The notes under the pieces: model-generated
Seen by the model: the letters and a program-made list of their open reading frames with translations, nothing else
Told to the model about the DNA's origin: nothing
Database searches by the model: none
Origin: an uncultured Alphaproteobacteria bacterium
Lineage (GTDB): Bacteria > Pseudomonadota > Alphaproteobacteria > HIMB59
DNA: 41,034 nucleotides
Direction of reading: 5' to 3'
Assembly (NCBI GenBank): GCA_902543855.1
Contig: CACBZW010000003.1
Coordinates: 1-41,034 of the forward strand
Position numbers and translations under genes: made by a program
Shown here: piece by piece, positions 7,835 through 15,627 of the stretch
Position numbering within the stretch: the stretch's first letter is position 1
Layout: each line of letters starts with the position of its first letter

Positions 7835-9082
7835 ATGGAAGCTTTAAAAGGTGTCAAAATATTAGACATGACACACGTCCAGTCCGGACCAACTTGCACA
7901 CAATTACTAGCTTGGTTTGGTGCAGATGTCGTAAAAGTTGAAAGACCAGGAGTGGGTGATGCTACAAGAGGTCAGCTAAGAGACGTTCCTGATGCAGACA
8001 GTTTGTACTTTACAATGCTAAACTCAAATAAAAGAAGCATAACATTAAACCCAAAGAAACCAGAGGGTTCAAAAATATTTACTAAGTTAATCCAAGAGTG
8101 TGATGTCATGGTAGAAAATTTTGCTCCTGGTGCTTTAGATAGAATGGGCTTTTCATGGGAAAAAATACAAGAAATAAATCCAAGAATGATTTATGCGTCT
8201 GTTAAAGGTTTTGGTCCTGGCAAATATGAAGATTGTAAAGTTTATGAGAATGTTGCTCAGTGCGCAGGTGGATCTGCTTCAACTACAGGTATGCTTGGAG
8301 AAGTTCCTTTAGTCACCGGTGCACAAATAGGAGATAGTGGAACAGGACTACACTTAGCATTGGGTATAGTTACTGCTTTATTCCATAGAGAAAAGTCAGG
8401 AAAGGGACAAAGAGTATCTGCCGCAATGCAAGATGGAGTTTTAAATCTTTGCAGAGTTAAACTTCGTGACCAACAAAGACTTTCAAGAGGGCCTTTAAAA
8501 GAATACTCTCAATTTGGAGAAGACATTCCTTTTGGTGACTCTACGCCTCGCGCAGGTAACGACTCAGGTGGTGGTCAGCCAGGAAGAATTCTAAAATGTA
8601 AAGGTTGGGAAAAGGATCCTAATGCATATACATATTTTATTACCCAGGCGGCTGTTTGGGAAAAAGTATGTGATGTTATTGGTAAACCCGAATGGAAAGA
8701 GGATGAAAATTACTCAACTCCTGCTAAAAGACTACCAAGGTTAAACGAAATATTTGATACAATTGAGTCATGGACAATGACTAAGACTAAATTTGAGGTT
8801 ATGGATATATGTAACCCTTTAGATATACCAGTTGGTCCAATATTATCTCTAAAAGAATTAGCTGAAGATCAAGGCCTGAGAGACACTAATACTATAGTCG
8901 AAGTCGATCACCCTGAACGAGGGAAATATTTGACTGTTGGTAATCCAATTAAGTTATCTGACTCCCCAGCAAAAGTTGAAAGATCTCCACTTCTCGGAGA
9001 GCATACTGATGAGATATTAAAAGAATTTTGTCAGATGAGTGACGATGAAATTAAAGCTGTAAGAGAGGCCGGAGCAGTATAA
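7835..9082 (+). CDS. frc: Formyl-CoA:oxalate CoA-transferase (class III, YfdW-like)
   Basis: This class III CoA-transferase of 415 residues (Oxalobacter FRC has 428) moves CoA from formyl-CoA to oxalate in the cytoplasm. The catalytic aspartate is D167 in [13 protein letters not shown], matching Asp169 of FRC. The [12 protein letters not shown] segment and the glycine loop SGGGQPG, which closes over the active site, are present. Where Oxalobacter FRC has Trp48 this protein has Gln (TRGQLRD), as E. coli YfdW does. [12 protein letters not shown] near the C-terminus is typical of the family. AGGAGG lies 5 bases before the ATG. It sits between the ThDP lyase gene and a formyltransferase-like gene. 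Other carboxylates (glycolate, lactate, 2-hydroxyisobutyrate) are possible acceptors. Confidence 0.88.
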   Translation: MEALKGVKILDMTHVQSGPTCTQLLAWFGADVVKVERPGVGDATRGQLRDVPDADSLYFTMLNSNKRSITLNPKKPEGSKIFTKLIQECDVMVENFAPGALDRMGFSWEKIQEINPRMIYASVKGFGPGKYEDCKVYENVAQCAGGSASTTGMLGEVPLVTGAQIGDSGTGLHLALGIVTALFHREKSGKGQRVSAAMQDGVLNLCRVKLRDQQRLSRGPLKEYSQFGEDIPFGDSTPRAGNDSGGGQPGRILKCKGWEKDPNAYTYFITQAAVWEKVCDVIGKPEWKEDENYSTPAKRLPRLNEIFDTIESWTMTKTKFEVMDICNPLDIPVGPILSLKELAEDQGLRDTNTIVEVDHPERGKYLTVGNPIKLSDSPAKVERSPLLGEHTDEILKEFCQMSDDEIKAVREAGAV

Positions 9083-9108
9083 GATATATTTTAATTTAAG
9101 GAGCAATA

Positions 9109-10026
9109 ATGAAAATAATTTTAATGGGGCAACAGGCATTTGGAAAAAGTGCTTTAGAAAAATTCCATACAGAAACAGACCATGAAGTAGTAGCGGTATA
9201 TTGTGCACCTGACAAAGAGGGTAAACCAGTCGATCCTGTTAAAGAATACGCTCAAAGTGTTAGTTTGCCTGTTTACCAACCCTCAAATTTTAAAGACCAA
9301 GAGGTACTAGACCAAATTAAGTCTCATGGTGCGGACTTATGTGTCATGGCTTATGTAATAATTTTTGTGCCTGAAGGAGCGAGAGATATTCCTACTCATG
9401 GATCTATTTGTTTTCACCCCTCACTACTTCCACTCCATAGAGGACCAAGTTCAATAAACTGGCCTATAATTGGTGGCTCCACAAAAACAGGTCTTTCAAT
9501 TTTTTATCCAAATGATGGGCTAGATGAGGGTGAAATATTACTTCAAAAAGAAGTTGATATTGGTCCTGATGATACTTTAGGAGATGTTTACTTTAAAAAG
9601 ATATTTCCATTAGGTCTTGAAGCTTGTGTTGAAGCTGCAAATTTAATTGAGTCTGGTAATGCACCAAAGACACCTCAAGATGACTCTAAAGCAACATATG
9701 AGTCTTGGTGTAAAAAAAGTGATGCAAGAATTGATTGGAAAAAACCCGGAAACGAAATTTATAATTTAATAAGGGGTTGCAACCCTCAGCCTGGTGCATG
9801 GGCTGAATTCATGGGTGATGAGTATGTCTTTTATGACACTAAGTTTATTGACGAGCAAAGTGCTGAGCATTTTCCAGGTCAAATCATATCAATTAATGCT
9901 GAAAACGTCAGAATCGCAGTTAAAGGTGGATTTATTGAGGTATCAAGATTTAAATCAGACCAAGGTAAATTATTTGTTAAAGACATGAATACTGCAGTAT
10001 TTACAGAGGGTGATTTATTCTCATAA
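9109..10026 (+). CDS. Stand-alone 10-formyltetrahydrofolate hydrolase/formyltransferase-like protein
   Basis: The 305-residue protein resembles the N-terminal hydrolase domain of 10-formyl-THF dehydrogenase (ALDH1L1) and, more distantly, Fmt. It starts MKIILMGQQAFGKSAL (folate-domain Rossmann strand). It carries HGSICFHPSLLPLHRGPSSINW with the catalytic histidine (H103), and DGLDEGEILLQ with the catalytic aspartate (D139). A C-terminal OXDD/Fmt-C-like domain follows from about residue 205 (DWKKPGNEIYNLIRGCNPQPGAW). The aldehyde dehydrogenase part of the animal protein is missing. AAGGAG precedes the ATG, 26 bp after frc, so it belongs to the same operon. Likely roles are hydrolysing 10-formyl-THF to THF and formate, or moving a formyl group between formyl-CoA and THF. 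It is unlikely to be the housekeeping Met-tRNA formyltransferase. Confidence 0.8.
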   Translation: MKIILMGQQAFGKSALEKFHTETDHEVVAVYCAPDKEGKPVDPVKEYAQSVSLPVYQPSNFKDQEVLDQIKSHGADLCVMAYVIIFVPEGARDIPTHGSICFHPSLLPLHRGPSSINWPIIGGSTKTGLSIFYPNDGLDEGEILLQKEVDIGPDDTLGDVYFKKIFPLGLEACVEAANLIESGNAPKTPQDDSKATYESWCKKSDARIDWKKPGNEIYNLIRGCNPQPGAWAEFMGDEYVFYDTKFIDEQSAEHFPGQIISINAENVRIAVKGGFIEVSRFKSDQGKLFVKDMNTAVFTEGDLFS

Positions 10027-10035
10027 TAGCTTTTA

Positions 10036-10530
10036 GTGGCTAAACTTAATAAAGATTCACTTAAGACCTTATCATATATAACTTATTTCATAATACTTTT
10101 TGTATTCTGGTTTATTTTATCTGGTTACCTTAAATCGCTTTTACTTTTTTTTGGACTAGTCAGTGTTCTTTTTGTTTTTTGGATGTCTTATAGAGCTAAA
10201 GCTCTCGAGGAAGACTCTCTTCCTTTAAAAATTATTCTTAGATTACCATTTTATTGGATTTGGTTATTTAAAGAAATTTTTAAATCTGGAATTACGACAA
10301 CAGCTTTAATATGGAATGGTAAATACTCTCCACAACTAATAAGTGTTAAAGCATCTCAGAAGAATAGAACAGGTATTGCAAACTATGCAAACGCTATAAC
10401 TCTTACTCCGGGTACAGTAACAATAGAAGTAGATAAAAAAACATTTCTAGTTCACGCATTAAGTAAGAAGCTATCAGAAGACTTGCAAACAGATGATATG
10501 AACAAAGTAATTACGGATTTAGATAAATGA
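10036..10530 (+). CDS. mnhE: Mrp-type Na+/H+ antiporter subunit E
   Basis: The 164-residue protein matches MnhE/MrpE: two or three N-terminal membrane helices (about residues 14-57), then the family segment LPFYWIWLFKEIFKSGI. A cytoplasmic domain follows with YANAITLTPGTVTIEVD, the typical TLTPGTxT motif, and HALSKK. It opens a ten-gene antiporter operon and overlaps mnhF by 4 bp (ATGA). The start is GTG at 10036, 9 bp after the formyltransferase-like gene, with no clear ribosome site. Readthrough from the upstream operon is possible. Confidence 0.92.
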   Translation: MAKLNKDSLKTLSYITYFIILFVFWFILSGYLKSLLLFFGLVSVLFVFWMSYRAKALEEDSLPLKIILRLPFYWIWLFKEIFKSGITTTALIWNGKYSPQLISVKASQKNRTGIANYANAITLTPGTVTIEVDKKTFLVHALSKKLSEDLQTDDMNKVITDLDK

Positions 10531-10796
10531 TTTTTTTTGCAACTTTAATTGTTCTGGGCGTCTCTGTAGCATTATGTTTAGTTCGAGCAATCAAAGGACC
10601 AACTCCTTTTGATAGGATATTATCTATATCAAGCATTGGAACTATTATAGCCATAGGTATCAGTGTTCATGGTTTTGCATTTGATAGACCTGATTTTGTC
10701 GATATTTCTTTGATGTATATACTTTTGAATTTTTTAGGCACCATTGCAATACTTAGGTATTACAAAATAAAAAGAAAAAAAAGTAATGTCGTATAA
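10527..10796 (+). CDS. mnhF: Mrp-type Na+/H+ antiporter subunit F
   Basis: This 89-residue, three-helix protein has the MrpF pattern: a first helix ending CLVRAIKGPTPFDRILSISSIGT, then the FDRPDFVDISLMYILLNFLGTIAILRYY segment. The PTPFDR motif between helices 1 and 2 is a family hallmark. It is a small membrane subunit needed to assemble the antiporter. Its start lies in the mnhE stop (ATGA), and it overlaps mnhG by 11 bp, so translation is probably coupled across the three small subunits. Confidence 0.92.
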   Translation: MIFFATLIVLGVSVALCLVRAIKGPTPFDRILSISSIGTIIAIGISVHGFAFDRPDFVDISLMYILLNFLGTIAILRYYKIKRKKSNVV

Positions 10797-11100
10797 TTAT
10801 ATCGAGTTAATTTCTTTAGTCTTATTAGCTATTGGCTGCTTCTTCATTTTATCTGGAAGTCTAGGCCTTATAAAGTTACCCGATGTATTTAGTCGAATTC
10901 ATGCTGCTGGTTTAATTGATACTCTAGGATCAGGTTTTATAGTCTTAGCTTTGATAGTTTATTCTGGTTTTAGTTTATTAAGTCTTAAACTTTTATTAAT
11001 ACCGTTATTTTTAATTTTTACTAGCCCTGTAACAGGCCATGCAATAGCTCTATTTGCACATGAGTCGGGGTATAAGCCAAAGGGAAAAAATAAAAAATGA
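10786..11100 (+). CDS. mnhG: Mrp-type Na+/H+ antiporter subunit G
   Basis: The 104-residue product has the MrpG/PhaG pattern: a first helix ending in SGSLGLIKLPDVFSRIHAAGLIDTLGSG, two further helices, and TSPVTGHAIALFAHESGYKP, in which GHAIA is characteristic. It overlaps mnhF by 11 bp and the next gene by 4 bp (ATGA). It is a small membrane subunit of the antiporter, usually required for complex stability. Confidence 0.92.
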   Translation: MSYNYIELISLVLLAIGCFFILSGSLGLIKLPDVFSRIHAAGLIDTLGSGFIVLALIVYSGFSLLSLKLLLIPLFLIFTSPVTGHAIALFAHESGYKPKGKNKK

Positions 11101-11666
11101 ACTTTTTATTAATTAATTTTTTCTTAATTTCGCTTCTATTGGTAACAACCTTTTTTATTTTTAAAACCACGTCATTAATAAGTATTGTTGCACTCACAGG
11201 CGCTTTTACTTTGTTATGCTCAGCTATATATGTGAATTTAGATGCGGTTGATGTAGCATTTACTGAAGCTGCAGTTGGTTCTGGTATATCAACAATTTTA
11301 ATGGTAATGGCTGCTGCGAAATTACCAGAAGGAAAAAAAAATAAATTAATAAACTTATTTCCAAGCATTATTCTTGCAGTAGCGATATCACTTATATTGA
11401 TTATTATAATTGCAAACCTCCCTTTATTAGGAGATCCTAATGCACCAATACATCTTCATGTAGTTCCAGAGTACTTAAAGGAAAGTAAAGATTTTTTTCA
11501 TATACCTAATGTTGTTACTAATATTTTAGCAAGTTATAGAGGTTTTGATACTTTGGGAGAAACAATAGTAATATTTACCGCAGGCTTAGGTGTCATTGCT
11601 TTATTAACTAGCAACACTCTTAATCGTAAAACTAATTTTAAAAAAAATAAAAAAAATGAGAGATAA
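11097..11666 (+). CDS. MbhD/MbhE-like subunit (separate C-terminal part of MrpA)
   Basis: The 189-residue membrane protein corresponds to the C-terminal end of large MrpA subunits, encoded here as a separate gene. The first half has the MbhD/DUF4040 pattern (VDVAFTEAAVGSGISTILMVMAAA, about residues 51-74). The second half has the MbhE pattern (YRGFDTLGETIVIFTAGLGVIALL, about 148-171). The lysine-rich tail NFKKNKKNER overlaps the mnhB start by 11 bp. No full-length MrpA occurs in the window. Its N-terminal ND5-like part is probably supplied by one of the D-like proteins downstream. Confidence 0.85.
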   Translation: MNFLLINFFLISLLLVTTFFIFKTTSLISIVALTGAFTLLCSAIYVNLDAVDVAFTEAAVGSGISTILMVMAAAKLPEGKKNKLINLFPSIILAVAISLILIIIIANLPLLGDPNAPIHLHVVPEYLKESKDFFHIPNVVTNILASYRGFDTLGETIVIFTAGLGVIALLTSNTLNRKTNFKKNKKNER

Positions 11667-12093
11667 AATTTCATCTAGTCCAGTATTAAGCGTTGTTAGC
11701 AAAATTCTTTTTGCACCGATTATTATATTTGGGCTTTACGTTCAATTTCATGGTGACTATGGACCAGGCGGTGGATTTCAGGCTGGGGTAATAGTAGCGG
11801 CAGCATTTATATTGTATTCAATGATATTTGGGCTTTCAAAAGGAGAAACTTTAGTTCCAATAATGATCAATCGATATTTAATGTGCATAGGTGTTTTGTT
11901 ATATGCAGGTGTTGGAATAGTTTCAATATTTCTTGATGGGATGTATTTAGATTACAATGTTTTGTCATCAAACCCATCAACTGGTCAACATATTGGTATT
12001 ATATTAGTTGAGCTAGGAGTAGGCATTACAGTTGCAACTGTAATGATTGCTTTGTATCACTCTTTTGCTTCCTTTGGGGAAATTAATGAGTAA
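11656..12093 (+). CDS. mnhB: Mrp-type Na+/H+ antiporter subunit B
   Basis: The 145-residue protein has four membrane helices and the MnhB signature GDYGPGGGFQAGVIVAAAFILY near residues 35-56. The glycine-rich HGxxxPGGGFQAG loop is diagnostic. The HIGIILVELGVGITVATVMIALYHSF C-terminal helix also fits. It overlaps the MbhD/E-like gene by 11 bp and mnhC by 8 bp. Confidence 0.92.
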   Translation: MRDKISSSPVLSVVSKILFAPIIIFGLYVQFHGDYGPGGGFQAGVIVAAAFILYSMIFGLSKGETLVPIMINRYLMCIGVLLYAGVGIVSIFLDGMYLDYNVLSSNPSTGQHIGIILVELGVGITVATVMIALYHSFASFGEINE

Positions 12094-12448
12094 TTTTATT
12101 TATTTTTGGAATCATTTTGCCTTTATTTTACTTATGGTTGGTGGATTATTTATAATCATCACAAGTCAAAACTATTTAAAAAAAGTAGTTGGCTTAGCAA
12201 TTTTTCAAACTGCAGTTTTTGTATTTTTTGTATCACTTGCAAAAGTTTTAGATGGAACCGCCCCTATATTAACAAAAATGGCAAATGCCTATTCAAATCC
12301 ATTGCCACACGTCTTAATACTGACCGCTATCGTCGTTGGAGTGGCTACTTCTGCGCTTGGATTAGCTTTAGTATTACAAATTTACAAGAACTACGAAACA
12401 ATTGAAGAAAAAGAAATAGAGTCTTTGGAGCTAAAGTCAGATAAATAA
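12086..12448 (+). CDS. mnhC: Mrp-type Na+/H+ antiporter subunit C
   Basis: This NuoK-like three-helix protein carries NYLKKVVGLAIFQTAVFVFFVSLAK and the family motif PLPHVLILTAIVVGVATSALGLALVL. The ORF track begins at 12047, deep inside mnhB. The ATG at 12086 (MSNFIYFW) gives the normal MrpC length of 120 residues and only an 8-bp overlap, so it is preferred. The acidic tail EEKEIESLELKSDK is cytoplasmic. MrpC subunits pack against the D subunit in the membrane arm. Confidence 0.9.
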   Translation: MSNFIYFWNHFAFILLMVGGLFIIITSQNYLKKVVGLAIFQTAVFVFFVSLAKVLDGTAPILTKMANAYSNPLPHVLILTAIVVGVATSALGLALVLQIYKNYETIEEKEIESLELKSDK

Positions 12449-13945
12449 ATGTTTGATATATTTTTAGACGATGCTCCTGCATTGGTAGTAGTTTTACCTC
12501 TACTTATTTCTGCAATTATTGCATTTATGCCATCAAAAATATGGCCTTGGATAATTTCAATCATCACTTTGTTCTTACATTTATTTTTATCTTTACATCT
12601 TCTTAAAGAAATTTCTGTTTCTGGTTTAATTATATATGAGTTTGGAAATTGGGAACCACCATGGGGTATTTCTTTTAAAATAGATGGGGTGAATATTGGA
12701 CTTCAATTGTTATTTTCAATTTTTGTTTTGGTATCAACATTTTACTCAAGAAAAATCTTCTTGAATGAAATTGATTATAGGGACTCTGGAAAGGCCTACT
12801 CTTTGTGGTTATTGGCAGTTGGAAGCCTGAACGGGATAATTTTAACTAATGATATTTTCAATTTATTTGTCTTTTTAGAAATATCTGCATTAGCCTCTAT
12901 TTCTTTAATTGCCTTAGGTGCAGGACAAAATAGAAAAGCATTACTTGCAGCTTTTAATTATCTAATTATCGGGGCGATCGGGGCTACGTTTTATGTAATT
13001 GGGGTTGGCTTTGCCTACGCTATGACAGGTACGTTGAACATGAATGATCTTGTAATTCAACTGGCCCAATATTCCGATGGCCAGTTAGCCATCTTCGCAG
13101 GTATGTCATTCATGCTTATAGGTCTTATGGTAAAGGCTGCAATTTTTCCTGTCCATATTTGGTTACCACCTGCATATAGTTATGCTCCATCAGCTGTCTC
13201 AACACTTTTGGCTGCTTTAGCAACAAAAACAATTCTTTATTTTTTTGTGAGACTTTTGTACGAAGTATTCATAATTTATCCGAGCTATTTAAGTTTGTTT
13301 TTAGATTTTGTTTTATATCCTCTATCTTTACTCGCTATATTCATTGGGACTGTAATAGCCATCTATCAAGATGATATCAAAAAACTTTTGGCATTTTCCT
13401 CAATTGCGCAAATTGGTTACATCACACTGGCTTTTAGCCTTAAAGACCACAGTGGAGTGGCTTCGGGCTTTGTGCATATATTAAATCATGCTTTGATCAA
13501 AGGAGGATTATTTATGGCTGTTGGTTACTTCGCTATTCTTTATAAGGATCGAGTAACCCTAAACAGTTTAAAAGGTTTTGGCTATAAATACCCCATAACT
13601 TCATTTGCTTTATTAATTTGTGGATTATCTTTAATTGGATTACCTCTAACAAATGGCTTCATTTCAAAATTATATTTATTTCAAGCTCTTTATACAAACC
13701 AGATGTATTTTTCAATCGCTTTAGTTGCGGTAAGCTCCGCATTAGCTGTTGTATATTTCTGGAAAATAGTGGAACAGATGTGGTTTTCAGAAATTAAATT
13801 TAAATCTGAAAAAGAAGATGCTTATATTTATTTACCAATATGGATAGTTACAATTTCAATCATTGTTTTTGGGATATATTCAACACCAATAATTGAATTT
13901 TCTAACTTGTCCGCAGACTATTTAATATCAGGTTATCAAAATTGA
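12449..13945 (+). CDS. mnhD: Mrp-type Na+/H+ antiporter subunit D (first of three ND-like subunits)
   Basis: The 498-residue protein of the Proton_antipo_M family (NuoL/M/N-like) has about 14 helices. The helix-5 glutamate lies in NLFVFLEISALAS. The key lysines are in MVKAAIFPVHIWLPPAYSYAPSAVS and in LAALATKTILYFF. The early GNWEPPWGISFKIDG segment is typical of true MrpD. ATG follows the mnhC stop directly. It should carry one ion-translocation path of the complex. It ends by overlapping the next D-like gene (TTGA). Confidence 0.92.
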   Translation: MFDIFLDDAPALVVVLPLLISAIIAFMPSKIWPWIISIITLFLHLFLSLHLLKEISVSGLIIYEFGNWEPPWGISFKIDGVNIGLQLLFSIFVLVSTFYSRKIFLNEIDYRDSGKAYSLWLLAVGSLNGIILTNDIFNLFVFLEISALASISLIALGAGQNRKALLAAFNYLIIGAIGATFYVIGVGFAYAMTGTLNMNDLVIQLAQYSDGQLAIFAGMSFMLIGLMVKAAIFPVHIWLPPAYSYAPSAVSTLLAALATKTILYFFVRLLYEVFIIYPSYLSLFLDFVLYPLSLLAIFIGTVIAIYQDDIKKLLAFSSIAQIGYITLAFSLKDHSGVASGFVHILNHALIKGGLFMAVGYFAILYKDRVTLNSLKGFGYKYPITSFALLICGLSLIGLPLTNGFISKLYLFQALYTNQMYFSIALVAVSSALAVVYFWKIVEQMWFSEIKFKSEKEDAYIYLPIWIVTISIIVFGIYSTPIIEFSNLSADYLISGYQN

Positions 13946-15393
13946 GTAATTCGTTTTTAATTATACTGGGTATTATCACCCCACTTTTTGCAGCATTATT
14001 TTCTTATGTCTGTAGATATAATAATAACTTAAGAGACTCTTTTGGTATAATTGGAGGTCTCATAACCTTTGTAATCAGTTTAAAAATTTTTCATGGAATA
14101 CAAAATAATGAGGTATATCAAATAACTTTTTTTACACTTTTTGATGGGGTAGATTTTGCTTTTAAAGTATCAGCTCTTGGATCTATTTTTAGTTTAGTGG
14201 CATCTTCATTATGGATACTGGCATCTATCTACACTATTGGTTATATGAGGGGTGCTGGTGAAAAAAATCAAACAAGATTTGTAATTTTTTATTCAATCGC
14301 AATCCATGCTGCATTGGCAATAGCTTGGTCTGGAAATCTTCTAGTCTTATTTATTTTTTATGAAATATTAACTTTTTCAACTTTCCCTTTGGTTGGACAT
14401 AAGCAAAACGCTGAGTCGCAATCTGCAGGAAGGCTCTATTTGTCGATTTTAGTGGGTACCTCTTTAATATTTTTCTTACCAGCTATATTTTGGATTTGGC
14501 TTAAAACAGGGACTTTAGATTTTCAAGATGGGGGAATACTTATGAATAAATTCCCAGCAGAGTACCTATCTTTTCTAATAGCTATGCTTGTGTTTGGTAT
14601 AGGTAAAGCAGCAATTATGCCTATTCATCGTTGGTTGCCTGCTGCAATGGTGGCGCCAACTCCAGTTTCTGCATTACTCCACGCCGTTGCTGTAGTAAAA
14701 GCTGGTGTATTTAGCTTTCTCGTGGTCGTTGTTTATATTGTTGGTCCAGACTTTTTACTTCAAACAAAAAGCTCTGACTGGTTAGTCTGGTTAGCATGTT
14801 TCACTATAATGGCTTCTAGTATCATAGCGATAACAAAAGATGACTTAAAAGCGAGATTAGCTTATTCTACTATAAGTCAACTTTCCTATATTATTTTGGG
14901 AGCAGCTTTGGCTTCATCTTTAGCTCTAAAAGGGGCATCTTTTCATATTATAACTCATGCTTTAGGTAAGATAACTCTATTCTTTTGTGCAGGTGCTATT
15001 TATGTAACTGCCCATATTAAAAAGGTAAGTGACCTAAAAGGTATGGGCTACAAATTACCATTAATATTTTTTGCTTACACTTTAGGGGCTCTTTCTATCA
15101 TTGGGGTTCCTCCCTTTATTGGTTCTTGGAGTAAATTTTATTTAATCATGGGCTCTATTGAGAGAGAATTTATAATCGTTGCAATAATCTTAGGTATTTC
15201 CTCATTGCTAAATATTTATTATCTATTACAGCCTGTAGTAATAGGCTTCACCCAAAACTCTAAGAAAGAAATAAAATTAATTAAAGCCCCTTTAACTGTT
15301 TGGCCACCATTAATTACAGGTTTAGGCTGTTTAGTTTTCTTTTTTTATGCAAACTATTTTTTGAATAATATTAGTGGAGTAATAGTGAATTAA
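13942..15393 (+). CDS. Proton-antiporter-M family subunit (second ND-like)
   Basis: This 483-residue NuoL/M-like membrane protein retains the antiporter residues: glutamate in VLFIFYEILTFSTFPLVGH, lysine in GIGKAAIMPIHRWLPAAMVAPTPVSALLHAVAVVKAG, and the conserved histidines nearby. YTIGYM(R) in the early helices resembles NuoL and MrpA N-terminal domains (SIGYM), so it may stand in for the missing MrpA N-terminal half. The start is TTG at 13942 inside the preceding stop (TTGA). No better start exists nearby, so the first residues are uncertain. Confidence 0.85.
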   Translation: MSNSFLIILGIITPLFAALFSYVCRYNNNLRDSFGIIGGLITFVISLKIFHGIQNNEVYQITFFTLFDGVDFAFKVSALGSIFSLVASSLWILASIYTIGYMRGAGEKNQTRFVIFYSIAIHAALAIAWSGNLLVLFIFYEILTFSTFPLVGHKQNAESQSAGRLYLSILVGTSLIFFLPAIFWIWLKTGTLDFQDGGILMNKFPAEYLSFLIAMLVFGIGKAAIMPIHRWLPAAMVAPTPVSALLHAVAVVKAGVFSFLVVVVYIVGPDFLLQTKSSDWLVWLACFTIMASSIIAITKDDLKARLAYSTISQLSYIILGAALASSLALKGASFHIITHALGKITLFFCAGAIYVTAHIKKVSDLKGMGYKLPLIFFAYTLGALSIIGVPPFIGSWSKFYLIMGSIEREFIIVAIILGISSLLNIYYLLQPVVIGFTQNSKKEIKLIKAPLTVWPPLITGLGCLVFFFYANYFLNNISGVIVN

Positions 15394-15627
15394 ATGAAAA
15401 AAAATGATTTAAAGAGTATGGGTAAAAGCTTTACAAAGTACATACTTATAATCGGAGCACTTTTAATTCTTTTAGACTTTACGTTTCACAGACATGAATA
15501 CTTTTCCTTTGCCGAGATATATGGCTTCCCAGCATTTTTCGGTTTTGTAAGTTTTGTTTTTATAGTCATGTTAGGAAAGTGGCTGAGGAAATTCTTAATG
15601 AGGAAGGAGGATTATTATGATCAGTAA
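15394..15627 (+). CDS. Small two-helix membrane protein of the antiporter cluster
   Basis: The 77-residue protein has two hydrophobic helices (about residues 14-27 and 45-63) joined by an aromatic, charged loop (FHRHEYFSFAEIYG). It ends in a basic then acidic tail (KWLRKFLMRKEDYYDQ). I do not recognise a named family. Its ATG follows the previous stop with no gap, and its last 11 bp overlap the next gene, whose AGGAGG ribosome site lies inside it. Such conserved packing implies a real, translated gene, probably an accessory or assembly subunit of the antiporter. Confidence 0.75.
   Translation: MKKNDLKSMGKSFTKYILIIGALLILLDFTFHRHEYFSFAEIYGFPAFFGFVSFVFIVMLGKWLRKFLMRKEDYYDQ

Noticed and set aside
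12106-12405. Overlapping plus-strand ORF of 99 residues inside mnhC, and similar ORFs within other genes
   Set aside because: Their protein sequences look random (clusters of Cys, Trp, Lys), and they lie wholly inside strong genes in another frame.
12047-12448. Longer mnhC start given by the ORF track
   Set aside because: It adds 13 residues that overlap mnhB. ATG 12086 gives the family length and a normal 8-bp overlap.
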